Below are positions 54,620 through 64,000 of a DNA stretch of 64,000 nucleotides, one piece after another. The position numbers and the translations under genes were made by a program. Positions within the stretch are counted from its first letter, which is position 1, and each line of letters starts with the position of its first letter. The notes below the pieces were generated by a model, which saw only the letters and a program-made list of their open reading frames with translations, had not been told where the DNA came from and did not search any database. This stretch comes from Aradus depressus (lineage: Eukaryota; Arthropoda; Insecta; Hemiptera; Aradidae), in assembly GCA_963662175.1 (NCBI GenBank), contig OY759223.1:10580249-10644248 (forward strand), given 5' to 3'.

Positions 54620-55785
54620 AGGGAATGATTGACCAGCACGTAATAGGAGAGATGGTCGATGAAAACTAACTTGTAGAATTTCTTTCAAGCTTTCGGCACT
54701 GAGTGTGCCTTCTTCAGGTATTTTTTCTGTCAAGACGCTGATTTACTTATCAATAAAAGGAAAGAGGATGGGGTAAGCAAATACAGAGATCTGCTGATCA
54801 ATAAAGACATCATAATAAACATATAATTGATAAAGTAACGCTATTACAATATTGATAGACCTATATCAAACTTTTAAAATCTATCTCATTGATAGTGTGC
54901 AATAACACCGACTAGCCAAGGAAGGTTCAAGTAAACTCTTCATGAAGCCTGAGCCAGTAGTAGGAATATCTCGGGAGGCAGGCCGAACCCGGATTAAAAG
55001 ATGGACTAAAGATCTTTTGGAGCAGTCATGGAGAGAAAAAAGCCACATGCAGACAGTCGAAGATGTTCCTGGATGAGGATTCCAAGGTTTTGAAGGATGG
55101 AATCCTGAACCTCAAAAGGACCAAGCTTCGGCAACTAACTGGAGTTCTAACAGGACACGGTCCGTGCAATAGACACCTACTGTAGGATTCAAGGACAGTC
55201 TTCCTGGATGTATGCTAGGGATAGGCGCGGAAGAGATTCCACATTTTTGGCAAAGATTTAATCACTGAGGAGGACTTTAGAAGATTGGACCACGGGAGCA
55301 TTCTCAGGTTCATTAAGGAAACTGGGAGACTGAGTACTTCATGAAGGACTTGGTTTAGGTAGTACAAACATACAGGTAATGTAATAAGGGGGAAGCCCAG
55401 CGCTTCCAGGGAAGTTATAAGAGCATTGGATGCTCAGATCCCTAGGTGTAAAACACCAGCCCACCAAATATATTTATATATATAGTGTGCAATCGATTTT
55501 AAAAGTTTGCAATAGGTCTATCGATATTATAATGGGCGTTGCTTTATCAATTGTATGTTTATCATGATGTCTTCATTGATCAGCAGATCTCTGTATTTGC
55601 TTACCGCGTCCTCTTTCCTTTTATTGATAAGTAAATAAACTTTCTGACAGAATGAAGCCCAGAAGAAGGCACACTCAGTGTCAAAAGCTTGGCAAAAATT
55701 TTACAAGTTTGTTTTTATCGACCACAAGCCTGATCTGTCCTATTACATCGTAGGTCAATCCCTCCCTAATTAAAGATTATTCACA
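54620..55785. repeat. large foldback, ~280-bp arms, LINE at apex
   Basis: Left arm 54620-54903 and right arm about 55494-55785 are complementary with moderate divergence (ttgatcagcagatctctgta ttt, tctttccttttattgataag). The LINE 54904-55481 was inserted between them. The left arm carries, on the minus strand, CTGAAGA (54711-54717), stem GGCAC/GTGCC and GAAA (54691-54694). Confidence 0.85.
54904..55481 (+). mobile_element. 5'-truncated RNase H-type LINE with target duplication
   Basis: Target duplication ATAGTGTGCAAT at 54892-54903 and 55482-55493. The coding part is broken but reads DRLAKEGSSKLF at the RNase H end, then PEPVVGISREAGRTRIKRW, a LRQLTGVLTGHGPCNRHL segment in another frame, and DFRRLDHGSILRFIKETGRL near the end, an arrangement known from LINE ORF2 C-termini with a zinc-knuckle region. 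The 3' UTR (gggaagcccagcgcttccag ... aaaacaccagcccacc) runs into a (TA)-rich tail. It sits at the apex of a large foldback, separating its arms. The same 3' UTR recurs reversed at 32122-32175. Confidence 0.85.
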
Positions 55786-55789
55786 CTAT

Positions 55790-56040
55790 AACGAAATTAA
55801 CATAAGCAATTATAACTAAATAAAACATACATGATGTATTTCGTCGCTTAAGCAGCAACACGGCATATCTCAATTTTGAGAGGTTTACAGGAAAGAGGAA
55901 AAGGAAAATAATTTAAAAGTTATATTCGCTCCTAATGTAGTTTGTATGCTTAGTCACATTGAGTTTTATTGTTATATCTTTACGTAATTGTAGCTTATAT
56001 AACCTTACTGATAGTATATATATATATATATATATACTAT
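55790..56040. other. stretch without a recognised gene
   Basis: No repeat or coding signal identified apart from the (TA)n tract at its right end. Confidence 0.35.
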
Positions 56041-56042
56041 CA

Positions 56043-56289
56043 GTCTTCATGGAAGCATGTTGGATGTTACGTTTCCTTAGGAAGGAGAGATGAGGCTTTT
56101 GGTCGATAAAAACAAACTTGTGGGATTTCTGTCAAACTTTCTGCAATCAGTGTGCCTTCTTCAGGACCTGAAGAAGGCACACTGATTGCAGAAAGTTTGA
56201 CAGAAATCCCACAAGTTTGTTTTTATCGACCAAAAGCCTCATCTCTCCTTCCTAAGGAAACGTAACATCGAACATGCTTCCATGAAGAC
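56043..56289. repeat. near-perfect foldback, 123-bp arms
   Basis: Arms 56043-56165 and 56167-56289 around a single A, with one mismatch seen. Related to the arms at 54620 and 55785 (gtttttatcgaccaaaagcc). Contains CTGAAGA (56168-56174) and GAAA (56191-56194) around a weaker stem. A (TA)n tract lies at 56016-56036. Confidence 0.95.
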
Positions 56290-56679
56290 GTTTTTATCGG
56301 CCATTCAAAATCTTATTTATTTGTATATATATTTTTATCTATATGTCCGCTTGCGCTAGCAGTGCTTATATTCTATATTATATATAAATTTTCGAAATAT
56401 AAACGAAAAACCTGGCCGGGTTTAGGGGAAAGGGGAGCAGTAACGGGCGATAGTCAGCATGCGCAAGTATGTCACAATTGATCTCAAATTTTAAATTCAT
56501 AGCAACAATCGTTTATGAATTAGAACGCTCGTTTCAAACATATACCCACAAATAGGACATCACCGCAAAATGGTCAAATCGTGTTGAACGTGTTTCAATC
56601 GTGTTTCAAAACGTGTAATTCCTAAGAAAACTCGATCTTGAAGGGGGCACAAATTAAAAACCCTAACAACTGTCGATGT

Positions 56680-57018
56680 AGAGGGCGCCGGTAGCTCAGT
56701 GGTATGTGTGCTTGCTTACTGAGCTCAAGATCGCGGGTTCGAAAGACCAAGGCCCCTAGTTTATTTTATTTGGGAGGTAAAAAGAACTTAACCACGCCAT
56801 CCTTCTGATGGGACGTTAAGCGATGACCCGAGCCTGTACGATATCAGGTACTCGTTAAAGACGCCCTAACCTAGGTGAATAAAAATTTAGGGTAGGCAAA
56901 ATTTAGGACTCCCATAGTAGAGTCGGGCTCATGTCCACCAGAGTGTCGAAAGAGCCCTCTGGTAGTAGGCGATATGACTTAGTAGTTAAAGCCCGGGCAT
57001 GAGTCATAATAACTAACT
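56680..57018 (+). mobile_element. full-length SINE, CTAA-type tail
   Basis: Complete copy with gagggcgccggtagctcagt start and aataactaact end, following a repeat X module (aactgtcgatgta). Confidence 0.9.
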
Positions 57019-57179
57019 GTGGCGAAATTTTACTTCGTATAGCTGTGGAAACAACCCTACGACTACACCCCAGGTCGGGGGCAATTCAAATTTTGGTTTC
57101 GCAATGGGCACCATTACTTAAGTCCGTACCTTCCTATAGATGGGGTACAACCAAAAAAAACTGGCTTGAAGGTAAGATT

Positions 57180-57472
57180 AGGTTTGGGTTACGTTTTATG
57201 ACTCATGCCCCGGGCTTTAACTACGAGGTTATATCGCCTACTACCAGAGTGCTCTTTCGTCACTCTGGTGGACATGAGCCCGACTCTACTGTGGGAGTCC
57301 TAAATTTTGCCTACCCTAAATTTTTATTCATTTAGGGTAGCGGTCTTTAACGAGTACCTGACATCGTACAGGCTCGGGACCAAAGCTTAACGTCCCATCC
57401 GAAAGGCGGCGTGCTTATGTTTATTTTACCTCCCAGATAAAATAAACTAAGGGCCTCGGTACCGGGGCCCTC
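57180..57472 (-). mobile_element. SINE with deleted head
   Basis: Target duplication TGAAGGTAAGATT at 57167-57179 and 57473-57485. Most of the tRNA-like head is deleted, leaving ctcggtaccggggccctc. Confidence 0.92.
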
Positions 57473-57782
57473 TGAAGGTAAGATTTCAAACAGAAAGTGC
57501 TTAGGAGCTCCTCTTACGTTATGTACTCCTGTATCCTGTTTCTCAAAACTACAAGTTAAAATACAAGTTTACAAGTGAAATTTGTGTATCCATCCATCCT
57601 CCTGTAAATAAAGTAATAAAAAATAAGAAATTCACAACAAATTCCAAAAATTATATTATTTTTGCGAAAATATTTCTACTAAAGTTAATCCTATTTTTAT
57701 TCGTTAAGAAATTTTTTAAAGTTTTCAGTTGTGAACCGAAATTGTGAGTAGACTATACATAAAAATGTATAGTATTTCTTCG

Positions 57783-58096
57783 AGGGCGCCGGTAGCTCAG
57801 TGGTTTGCGTGCTTGACTTCTGAGCTCAAGAGGGTTCGAAACCCGACCGAGGCCCTTAGTTATCTGGGAGATAGAATAAACTTAAGCACGCCGTCCTCCG
57901 GATAGGACGTTAAGCGATCGTCGCAAGCCTGTACGATGTCAGGTACTCACTAAAGACCCCTGCCCTAGGTGAATAAAAATTTAGGACTACCATAGTAGAG
58001 TCGGGCTCATGTCCACCAGAATGACGAACGAGCGCTCTGGTAGTAGGCTATATAACCTCGCAGTTAAAGCCCGGGCATGAGTCATAAAACCTAACC
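57783..58096 (+). mobile_element. full-length SINE
   Basis: Target duplication TAGTATTTCTTCG / TAGTATTTTTTCG at 57770-57782 and 58097-58109. Confidence 0.92.
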
Positions 58097-58160
58097 TAGT
58101 ATTTTTTCGGAGGTAGACCTATCATATTGATGAAGTTTGTGAATTTTTTAAATAAATGTA

Positions 58161-58378
58161 AATTAGTTATTGTGACTCACGCCCGGGCTTTAACTACGAG
58201 GTCATATCGCCTACTACTTTCGTCTAAGTCAACCCACCTGACATCGCACAGGCTCGGGGCCAATGCTTAACGACCCCTCCGAAGAACGGTGTGCTCAAGG
58301 TTTTTGCACATACGACTTTAAAAAAAACTTAACGGTTTTGTTTTCTAAGCACCTTACCTCTGGCCTACCGGCGCCCTC
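58161..58378 (-). mobile_element. old, deleted SINE
   Basis: Tail and LINE-like part followed by a scrambled centre and a short head end ctaccggcgccctc. Target duplication TAAATGTA at 58153-58160 and 58379-58386. Confidence 0.85.
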
Positions 58379-59449
58379 TAAATGTACATTATATGTAGTA
58401 GATAATAGAAATATGTAGTTATTAATGAGAAATTTGTGCCGGATGTTTTTGGATTATCTTGTAACGTACCTACTTGTTTAATGACATAAGAATTTTTTTT
58501 TTTTTTGCTTTATGTACGATGCATATTAGCCACGTCACTGTGTTATCTAGTTATTTACGACATCCATGGCCCTGAGTGGGAGTTCTGTCTAGGAAATAAA
58601 ACTAGATATGTCTTACAAAAAGATAGAGGCATATAACTTAAAGAAATCCCCCATAATCTCCCCCCCGGCCATGTCTACAGGTTGAGTGAGCAGTGTAGCC
58701 ACTGCACCTATACAAATATTAATTACACATTTTCATAAAATGTTCTTAATAATTAAGAATTATTCTGTACAATATAGAGAAAAGAAATAAAATATACAAT
58801 ATAAAATTTTACTATTGAAAATAACTTAGTGTCAGCAAGGCTAGCTTCTCCCATCAATCTTCATCATTCATTTATTCATCCAGCATTTTAATTCAGTTTA
58901 AAGTTTTGAATACTACAACTTTTGATGGCAATTGGTATCAGATTTTAAGCTCGAACAGTAAACATTAAGTTGCGTATTTTTTTTTTGTCAAATGGTGTAA
59001 TTAAAAAGTTGGTTTATTTCGCAAAGTAAGTATAATACAACAGTTTTAGCTTTTTGTTCCATTGAAAAGTTAATAATAGTCATTTTAAGAAATAAGTTCC
59101 CCGATACTAAATGGGGAAGTAGAGCCAAACAAAACTGTGTTGTCTAGAAGGTAGCAGCCAACAGATAGATGAGTTAGCAGAAAGGGAATCTGAGCTCCTT
59201 AAATGTTCTGTACTCCTGATCCAAAGACCGCCAAACTGTCCATCTTGTTGAGTAACCGAGCATGCGTACCAGCAACCTTCAACTGAAACATCCCATTATC
59301 CGAATAGTTGACAACAAATGCATGCCTTTACCAGAAAAATGAGTCTTCTTGATAATTCAAAGTATCATAAAAATTCATTATTTGTTGGCCCAGTTTTTCA
59401 TATTTACTTTTCTGATTTTGTTTAGGTTAAAATGTTTCTTATATAACAG

Positions 59450-59620
59450 AAAAAGTCACAGAAAAAACTGCCCCAACACGAATTAATAACGTTTTCGCTT
59501 TCCGTCAAAAGCTAACAATCAACAGTTTAGACTAAAACTCAATATTTGAGTTAGTGGCTTCTGAATCATCATACTTAATTTTGTATCGATATATTCATTA
59601 CAGCGGTAATTTGATGTTTA
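59450..59620 (-). repeat. repeat X fragment
   Basis: gccccaacacgaattaataa, caatcaacagtttagactaa, cgatatattcattacagcgg. 58400-59440 before it holds a short copy of the gatgcatattagcc repeat at 58492 and otherwise nothing recognisable. Confidence 0.7.
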
Positions 59621-59639
59621 GGCTTAAAATGTAATGAAC

Positions 59640-60112
59640 TAAATAGAAGTGAATTGACAGTGAAATTGATCCGCAAAGAAGGTACTTTTATTTGTTTATA
59701 TGTACAGGATATATGCCCAGAAATATACAACTTAAATTTTTAAAAAATGGCCAAAATGTAAAACAAAAAAAGTTTGTTTCAATGTTTAGTTTTTAATTTA
59801 AATAATGTAGATTTAAGAAAATAAACCCAATATTTGTTCTCGTAAATTATATTCTATTCATTTTCCCTGTTGGTCCAGTAAGATAATCTGAAAACCTTTG
59901 GATTGGATTTAATATTATTTAAAATTATTTAAAATGGCATCTCTTTAGAAATCCAAATGAGAAGTTGGTTAATTGATTTTTTTTTTAAATACGTTCACTT
60001 TCTTAAAAATTGCACGTCTTGAACTTTTGATATTTTTAGGGCCCTTTTCGAAAACTACTGTAGAAATCAAAATTAAATAGAAGGCCAGTTATAGAATTTC
60101 TACAGGAAATGT
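59640..60112 (+). repeat. repeat Z, copy 3
   Basis: From gaagtgaattgacag to aatttctacaggaaatgtg; includes aataaacccaatatttgttc tc. Confidence 0.75.
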
Positions 60113-60119
60113 GTTTGTT

Positions 60120-60275
60120 AGGTTAGGGTAGCGTGCTAGTCTACTAAGTTCAAGACCGCGCAATGAAACCCGGGCGAGGCCCTTAGGTTATGAATAAAAA
60201 ATCTTGAGCACACCGTCCTTCGGATGGGACATTAAGCATTGTCCCCAAGCCTGTGCGATCTGAGCTCGTTAAATC
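60120..60275 (+). mobile_element. diverged SINE fragment
   Basis: gcgtgctagtctactaagtt, aaacccgggcgaggccctta and the gtccttcggatgggac segment are in order; 3' half missing. Confidence 0.75.
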
Positions 60276-60756
60276 TCAAAATCGAGCATGTTATGATGTT
60301 ACAAATAATCATAACATGAAATATATTATGGGCTCATTGTATATGGATTTAATTTGTTACATTCCAAAATAATATTCCTTGAATAATCGCATATATTGGA
60401 GTTTAAAAACTGCGTTTTTTTTTGAATAACCCAAAAACACAATTTTTAATTTCTTTGTAAAAAATGTATGCGTTATCGTGAAATGTTCGAAAAATTATTT
60501 GTATTTCATTCTATTCGGACATTTCTTAACAATAGTCAACATACACCAGTTGCTAATAAAATAAACTATTATGTTACGGTAAATGAGAGTAGTGCGGCTA
60601 ATATGCACACTCACCAGTCACTGTGCAAATTTCCCTAGCCATTTGGTGAAAGTGTGTACAATGAATACATTTCTTGATGGTATGCGGATGTAATGTGGAC
60701 TTACTTGTTAAATAAGTACCTAATACAGATGTATCAACCCAACTATAGTTAGTAAT

Positions 60757-60843
60757 TATGTATCATGCCCGGGCTTTAACTACGAGGTCATATCGCCTAC
60801 TACCAGAGCGCTCTTTCGTCACTCTGGTGGACATGAGCCCGAG
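60757..60843 (-). mobile_element. SINE/LINE tail fragment inside a foldback
   Basis: Only the last ~85 bp (catgcccgggctttaactac ... ggacatgagcccga) are present. This is the region common to the SINE and the LINE at 16205, so either could be the source. It lies between two ~40-bp inverted arms (about 60700-60742 and 60893-60935). Confidence 0.8.
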
Positions 60844-60852
60844 TTTCACCAC

Positions 60853-60882
60853 CTGAAGATTGCAAATTACTGAAACTAGTTG
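60853..60882 (+). ncRNA. weak hammerhead-like motif
   Basis: CTGAAGA (60853-60859) ... CTGAAACTAGT, without a convincing stem II; it lies between two ~40-bp inverted arms, the same setting as the better motifs. Confidence 0.25.
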
Positions 60883-61018
60883 TGGTAAAAATAAAATATA
60901 TAGTTGGATTGATACATCTGAATTACTTGTTTAGTGTGTACAATGTTGTTTTACGATTGAAATACATTTACGAATTATGTTTTCGGTATCGTTATAATAT
61001 AGTACTTGAGGAGAACCT

Positions 61019-61260
61019 ATGCTGGACCTTTACAAGAGCCCGGACCTGGTGGCCTTCGTGAAGCAGGGGCGGCTGCGATGGCTGGGGCATTTACAGAGGA
61101 TAGAGCCAGACAGATTGCCGAGGAGGATACTGGAGGGACACCCGGGAGGACAAAGAAGAAGAGGTAGACCCCGCTTACGTTGGCTGGAAGACCTCAGAAC
61201 GATGGTTGTGAGAAGATGGAGACGGGAGGCCCAGGTTCTACAAGGACCGTAGCGCCAGGC
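61019..61260 (+). pseudogene. LINE ORF2 C-terminus
   Basis: Open frame 61019-61252: VKQGRLRWLGHLQRIEPDRL PRRI, RRRGRPRLRWLEDL and a stop soon after. Same C-terminal module as the LINE at 49872 (RLRW.GH.QR followed by a basic GRPR.RW.ED). Only this end of the protein is present; the GC content is much higher than the flanks, consistent with a recent insertion. Confidence 0.75.
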
Positions 61261-61350
61261 AAAGTACAGTAAGAACCTATGCTGCTCCACTGAAAGAACC
61301 AATGAGAGCGTCAAGATTGATTATTTCGGATACATACATGAAAGGAATAA

Positions 61351-61551
61351 AACTTGTTTATTTATGATATTGTCTAATTTCACCAACTATATTTATATGG
61401 GAGTACTTTCGGTATTTCTACCATCCTCAGCCAAAAGCATAAGAGATAAGTCTTATCTCTTATGCTTTTGGCTGAGGATGGTAAGAAATACCGAAAGTAC
61501 TCCCATGTAAATATAGTTGGTGAAATTAGACAATATCATAAATAAACAAGA
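61351..61551. repeat. near-perfect foldback, ~100-bp arms
   Basis: Arms 61351-61450 and 61452-61551 around one T, with one indel and one or two substitutions. Each arm has CTGAGGA, GGTA/TACC stem, GAAA (61472-61496 on plus; mirrored on minus). A third arm of the same family is at 62580-62712. Confidence 0.95.
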
Positions 61552-62015
61552 TTTATTTATTTCAAGTTCATTTGAATTATTTCACAATATCTCTGCAATA
61601 ATGTCAGTTTTCATACATGAAAGGAAGAAATCATATCCATAAAAATAGACTGTTGACTCTCACATCGGATCCTCTAGTGAAGTAATGAAGGTTTGATAAC
61701 CTGATAATGATCCATAACAGACCTACTACAGATAACCTTATTTGTCATCGTATTTTATTCAACATTGACCATAGCATGTCGACTATCATCAGCCAATATA
61801 CGAATAGAATGAAATAGAAATCAATATACAGCAGTTTCTGTCACAATGACGTATACAGTAATTCCTCTCCTCTCATAACTGGTAAAGTTTCAAAATGGAA
61901 AAAAAGAAGGGTTCTTGCGAAAAAAAAAAAAATTGTAACTCATTTGTATTTATTATAAATAATTAATCAGTCATTTCAATCTTTATTTATTATTCAATTT
62001 TTTTTTTTCTTATTT

Positions 62016-62021
62016 TTTATT
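62016..62021 (-). terminator. candidate parkin polyadenylation signal
   Basis: AATAAA on the minus strand about 130 bp after the parkin stop codon. Further AATAAA copies follow at 61986-61991 and 61982-61987 in an A/T-rich tract. The region is so AT-rich that chance matches are expected, so the choice among them is open. Confidence 0.45.
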
Positions 62022-62148
62022 AGTAACATGGTAAGTCGTCCAATTTACAAACACAAAGTGAACACATAAATAAAATACATCCAGATACAACAGAAAAATT
62101 GAAATTCTCCATTAAAGAAATTTGGTTCATTTTGGGCGCAAAACAAAC

Positions 62149-62424
62149 TCAGCCAAACCAGTGACTTCCCATACAGTCTCTAGTCCATTCTGTCTGACAA
62201 ACCCAGCACCATTCGAAAGTGCACCGAGAGCAGAGCATGTGCATACAGCCTCCTGCAACATGAATGCAATTATTATTTGTGATGCGGTACATGAAACTGT
62301 ACTTTGATGATAAAATAATTTTTAAAAAAATTGTTGTACCTGCTCTCTCCGTTGGTATTCGACACTTGGGACAGGGTTTTGTGCTAACTTTAATAACCTT
62401 CTTACTGGCATCATCCCACCTGGC
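62149..62424 (-). CDS. park: parkin, last two exons (partial gene)
   Basis: C-terminal end of parkin, the RING-in-between-RING E3 ubiquitin ligase that acts with PINK1 in mitochondrial quality control. Two exons are visible: 62340-62424 (preceded by a polypyrimidine-free but valid ACAG acceptor, ended by CAG|GTACAA) and 62149-62252 (acceptor GTTGCAG). Joined in phase 1 they encode the REP linker tryptophan (ARWDDASKK), then RING2. RING2 shows KPCPKC, the catalytic GGCMHM (Cys followed by His at +2), FEWCWVC with the catalytic-site Glu, and the final MGSHWFG stop. All eight RING2 zinc ligands are present, and the C-terminal HWFG ending is the insect form. Odd point: the spacing between the third and fourth ligand is CSRC instead of the usual C-x4-C. 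The N-terminal Ubl, RING0, RING1 and IBR exons are not in the window and must lie beyond 64000. Identification is firm; the symbol follows Drosophila usage. Confidence 0.93.
   Translation of the reverse strand, partial: ARWDDASKKVIKVSTKPCPKCRIPTERAGTTIFLKIILSSKYSFMYRITNNNCIHVAGGCMHMLCSRCTFEWCWVCQTEWTRDCMGSHWFG
62253..62339 (-). other. parkin intron, 87 bp, open in frame
   Basis: Intron between the last two parkin exons with GTACAA donor and GTTGCAG acceptor on the minus strand. Its length is a multiple of three and it contains no in-frame stop, so an unspliced transcript would stay open and add 29 residues inside RING2 just before the catalytic GGC. The insert would separate the first zinc ligand pair from the catalytic cysteine, so retention should abolish activity; that part is inference. 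Confidence 0.85.
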
Positions 62425-62579
62425 CTGTAACGAGATAAGTTTCATATTATTAGGTCTATGGATAGAATAAATATAATACACCAAGGAATGACAGAACTAA
62501 AGCCCGGCGCATGACTCACTAAGACCCGAATCAACAAAATGTTTTCTGTGAAAACTGACATTATTGCAGAGATATTGTG

Positions 62580-62712
62580 AAATAATTCAAATGGACTTGA
62601 AAGAAATAAAACTTGTTTATTTATGATATTGTCTAATTTCACCAACTATATTTACATGGGAGTACTTTCGGTATTTCTACCATCCTCAGCCAAAAGCAGT
62701 CTTATCTCTTAT
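62580..62712 (-). repeat. single foldback arm in the parkin intron
   Basis: aaacttgtttatttatgata ... ccatcctcagccaaaagcag matches the left arm of 61351-61551 almost exactly, with the motif in minus orientation. Confidence 0.88.
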
Positions 62713-62940
62713 GTTTTCTTCCCCAGCTATACATAGTATTCGGCGAGTTACGTAATCGGTCCGAAATCGGGCAGATTTTTCAACGAAATTTTATTTTTAC
62801 AAACCCCTGATTCCAAAAATGAAAAAAAAAATACAAAAGAGCACAGCTACGACTGTGTCGCAACCGATGATGTAGAACTACGTCTAGTATCTCATAGAAA
62901 CAAAAGATGTTGTCTTCCCACTGTTTTATTTTACACCAGA

Positions 62941-62972
62941 ACCGGTTTTCGACGCAACAGCGTCATCAACAG
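62941..62972 (-). ncRNA. hammerhead-like motif, variant core
   Basis: Minus strand TTGATGA-CGC-tgtt-GCG-t-CGAAAACCGG: close to the CTGATGA/stem/GAAA plan with a T in the first core position. Confidence 0.3.
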
Positions 62973-63799
62973 TGGTTCATCCGATCCAAACGAAGATTTC
63001 AACCCTTCATCTTTCATAAATAATACATATCACAAATAAAATAAATACATAACTCATCCTTCTCTTTCAAGAAAAAAAATATATACAAGCAAATGTGCTA
63101 AGGTAGAAAAAAATGGCAATGTCAAGAGAGGAGAAATCACCCAGTGCTGATGCTCCTAGGCACTGAGTCACACTTATTTATGGATAATAATAGATCTGGT
63201 GGTTAACATTCGAATTATAACTTACAAAGTAACTATCATATAAACTATTACAGCTTCCTCATTCTATTGCAATGCATTATAGTTGACTATAGGCTCTATC
63301 GTTTTCTCTCATTTATATTTGTATTTATTTTAATTTATATATTTTTTTTAACTTATACCAATTCTTGGAAGATGCATAAAAATACGCATGTTGTTCAAAC
63401 TTTTTAGGGGTCTCTAACTAGCATTGTTATTTATTTAAAAGGAAAATAATTTCTTAGAGAGACAAATTAGATTTTTTGTTCAACATAAACGATACTATTT
63501 TTTTTTGCTGACCCTAAACAGCAACAAAGGAAATTCTCTCCTTATATCAAGTAAAAAGTTTGGTATATTACGGATAGATGGCGGTTCGCAACTCTTCTAC
63601 TAACTTTGAGACAAAATTATTTGGGATTTCGCTTATTTTTTTGTTTTTATGCTGCCGTATTTAAGGGATGAAAGATAAAGGGTTGAAACTTGTTTTATAA
63701 TAAATCATTACACAAGGTTTCTATGAGCGTGACACATTTTCGTGACGCACTTTACTCCCCAAACCGCCGGGAAAGACGTAGTCTATGTCGAAAAAATTC

Positions 63800-64000
63800 T
63801 GTCTGTGAACACAATAAGAATCTCCCAATAGAATGAATGTATCGACACGAAATTTTATATGTTTAACCAGAACCCTCTAAGGACAACCCTTATTGGTTTT
63901 GAGGCAAATCGGACAAAGAGAAGAGGGATATTAAGGGGGAGGCTTAACGCCAAAAACTCAAATAATTGCCGTTGTAAATGTATCGACACAAAATTTAGTA
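63800..64000 (+). repeat. repeat X, running off the window
   Basis: gtgaacacaataagaatctc, gaatgtatcgacacgaaatt, accctctaaggacaaccctt and a second module beginning at 63960. Confidence 0.78.

Larger units (their letters stand above)
62425..64000 (-). other. parkin upstream intron (5' part outside window)
   Basis: No further parkin exon (IBR, RING1, RING0 or Ubl) is recognisable on the minus strand up to the window end. The stretch holds one arm of the foldback family at 62580-62712, fragments of repeat X at 62720-62825 and 63800-64000, and a hammerhead-like motif at 62941-62972. I see nothing else in 63000-63790. Confidence 0.6.

Noticed and set aside
1..64000. CRISPR arrays, operons, riboswitches or phage
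   Set aside because: The sequence is eukaryotic in every feature seen; the only regular array has no spacers.

Overview
The window looks like a repeat-dominated stretch of an arthropod, most probably insect, nuclear genome. It is AT-rich and full of small introns-or-intergenic style sequence, tRNA-headed SINEs whose tails end in CCTAA units (the insect telomere repeat motif), and broken non-LTR retrotransposons and DNA transposons of families typical of insects. There is no operon, no rRNA and no CRISPR. Only one host gene can be recognised: the 3' end of parkin (RBR ubiquitin ligase), on the minus strand at 62149-62424, as two exons separated by an 87-bp intron. Its earlier exons must lie beyond position 64000, so the last ~1.6 kb is parkin intron. 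A species cannot be named from this sequence alone.

Layout. 1-2.1 kb: a large foldback (210-898), the end of a pogo-like element and a 384-bp TA-flanked MITE. 2.1-9 kb: SINEs, the 3' end of a LINE, long diverged copies of an unclassified modular repeat (called X here), a RNase H-LINE relic and a transposon with subterminal repeats. 8.9-10.4 kb: a hammerhead-like motif, repeat Y and a near-complete X copy ending in a hairpin. 10.4-12.65 kb: a 30-bp tandem array (29 + 8 units) interrupted by an R1/Jockey-like reverse transcriptase fragment. 13-19 kb: a duplicated block that breaks a LINE, and a LINE (RNase H) joined to SINE sequence. 19.3-26.6 kb: a pogo-like MITE containing a perfect 104-bp palindrome, a SINE cluster, a Jockey 3' end, a Tc1-like element with a SINE inside, and a hAT MITE. 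27.7-32 kb: a Helitron with a MITE in its 5' tip, a GC-rich inverted repeat, a 674-bp pogo-like MITE and a 646-bp long-TIR element. 32-45.5 kb: SINEs, a 1-kb TIR element, an internally deleted mariner, a rearranged Tc1, a Harbinger exon and a Tigger-like element. 45.5-53.1 kb: a hAT MITE, several LINE 3' ends with target duplications. 53.8-61.6 kb: a CCCGGG-rich MITE, large foldbacks with a LINE at their apex, and more SINEs. 62-64 kb: parkin.

How the parts relate. The SINE and a RNase H-type LINE share their last ~80 bp, including the LINE's C-terminal codons, so this LINE is the likely source of the machinery that copied the SINE. Repeat X acts as a sink: at least six other elements sit inside its copies with clean target-site duplications, which makes X the oldest layer. 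Several foldbacks carry a CUGANGA / stem-loop / GAAA core, the signature of hammerhead ribozymes carried by Penelope-like retroelements; this is the most interesting unexplained signal here. Boundaries were read by eye and are good to a few bases where a target duplication is cited and to tens of bases elsewhere.
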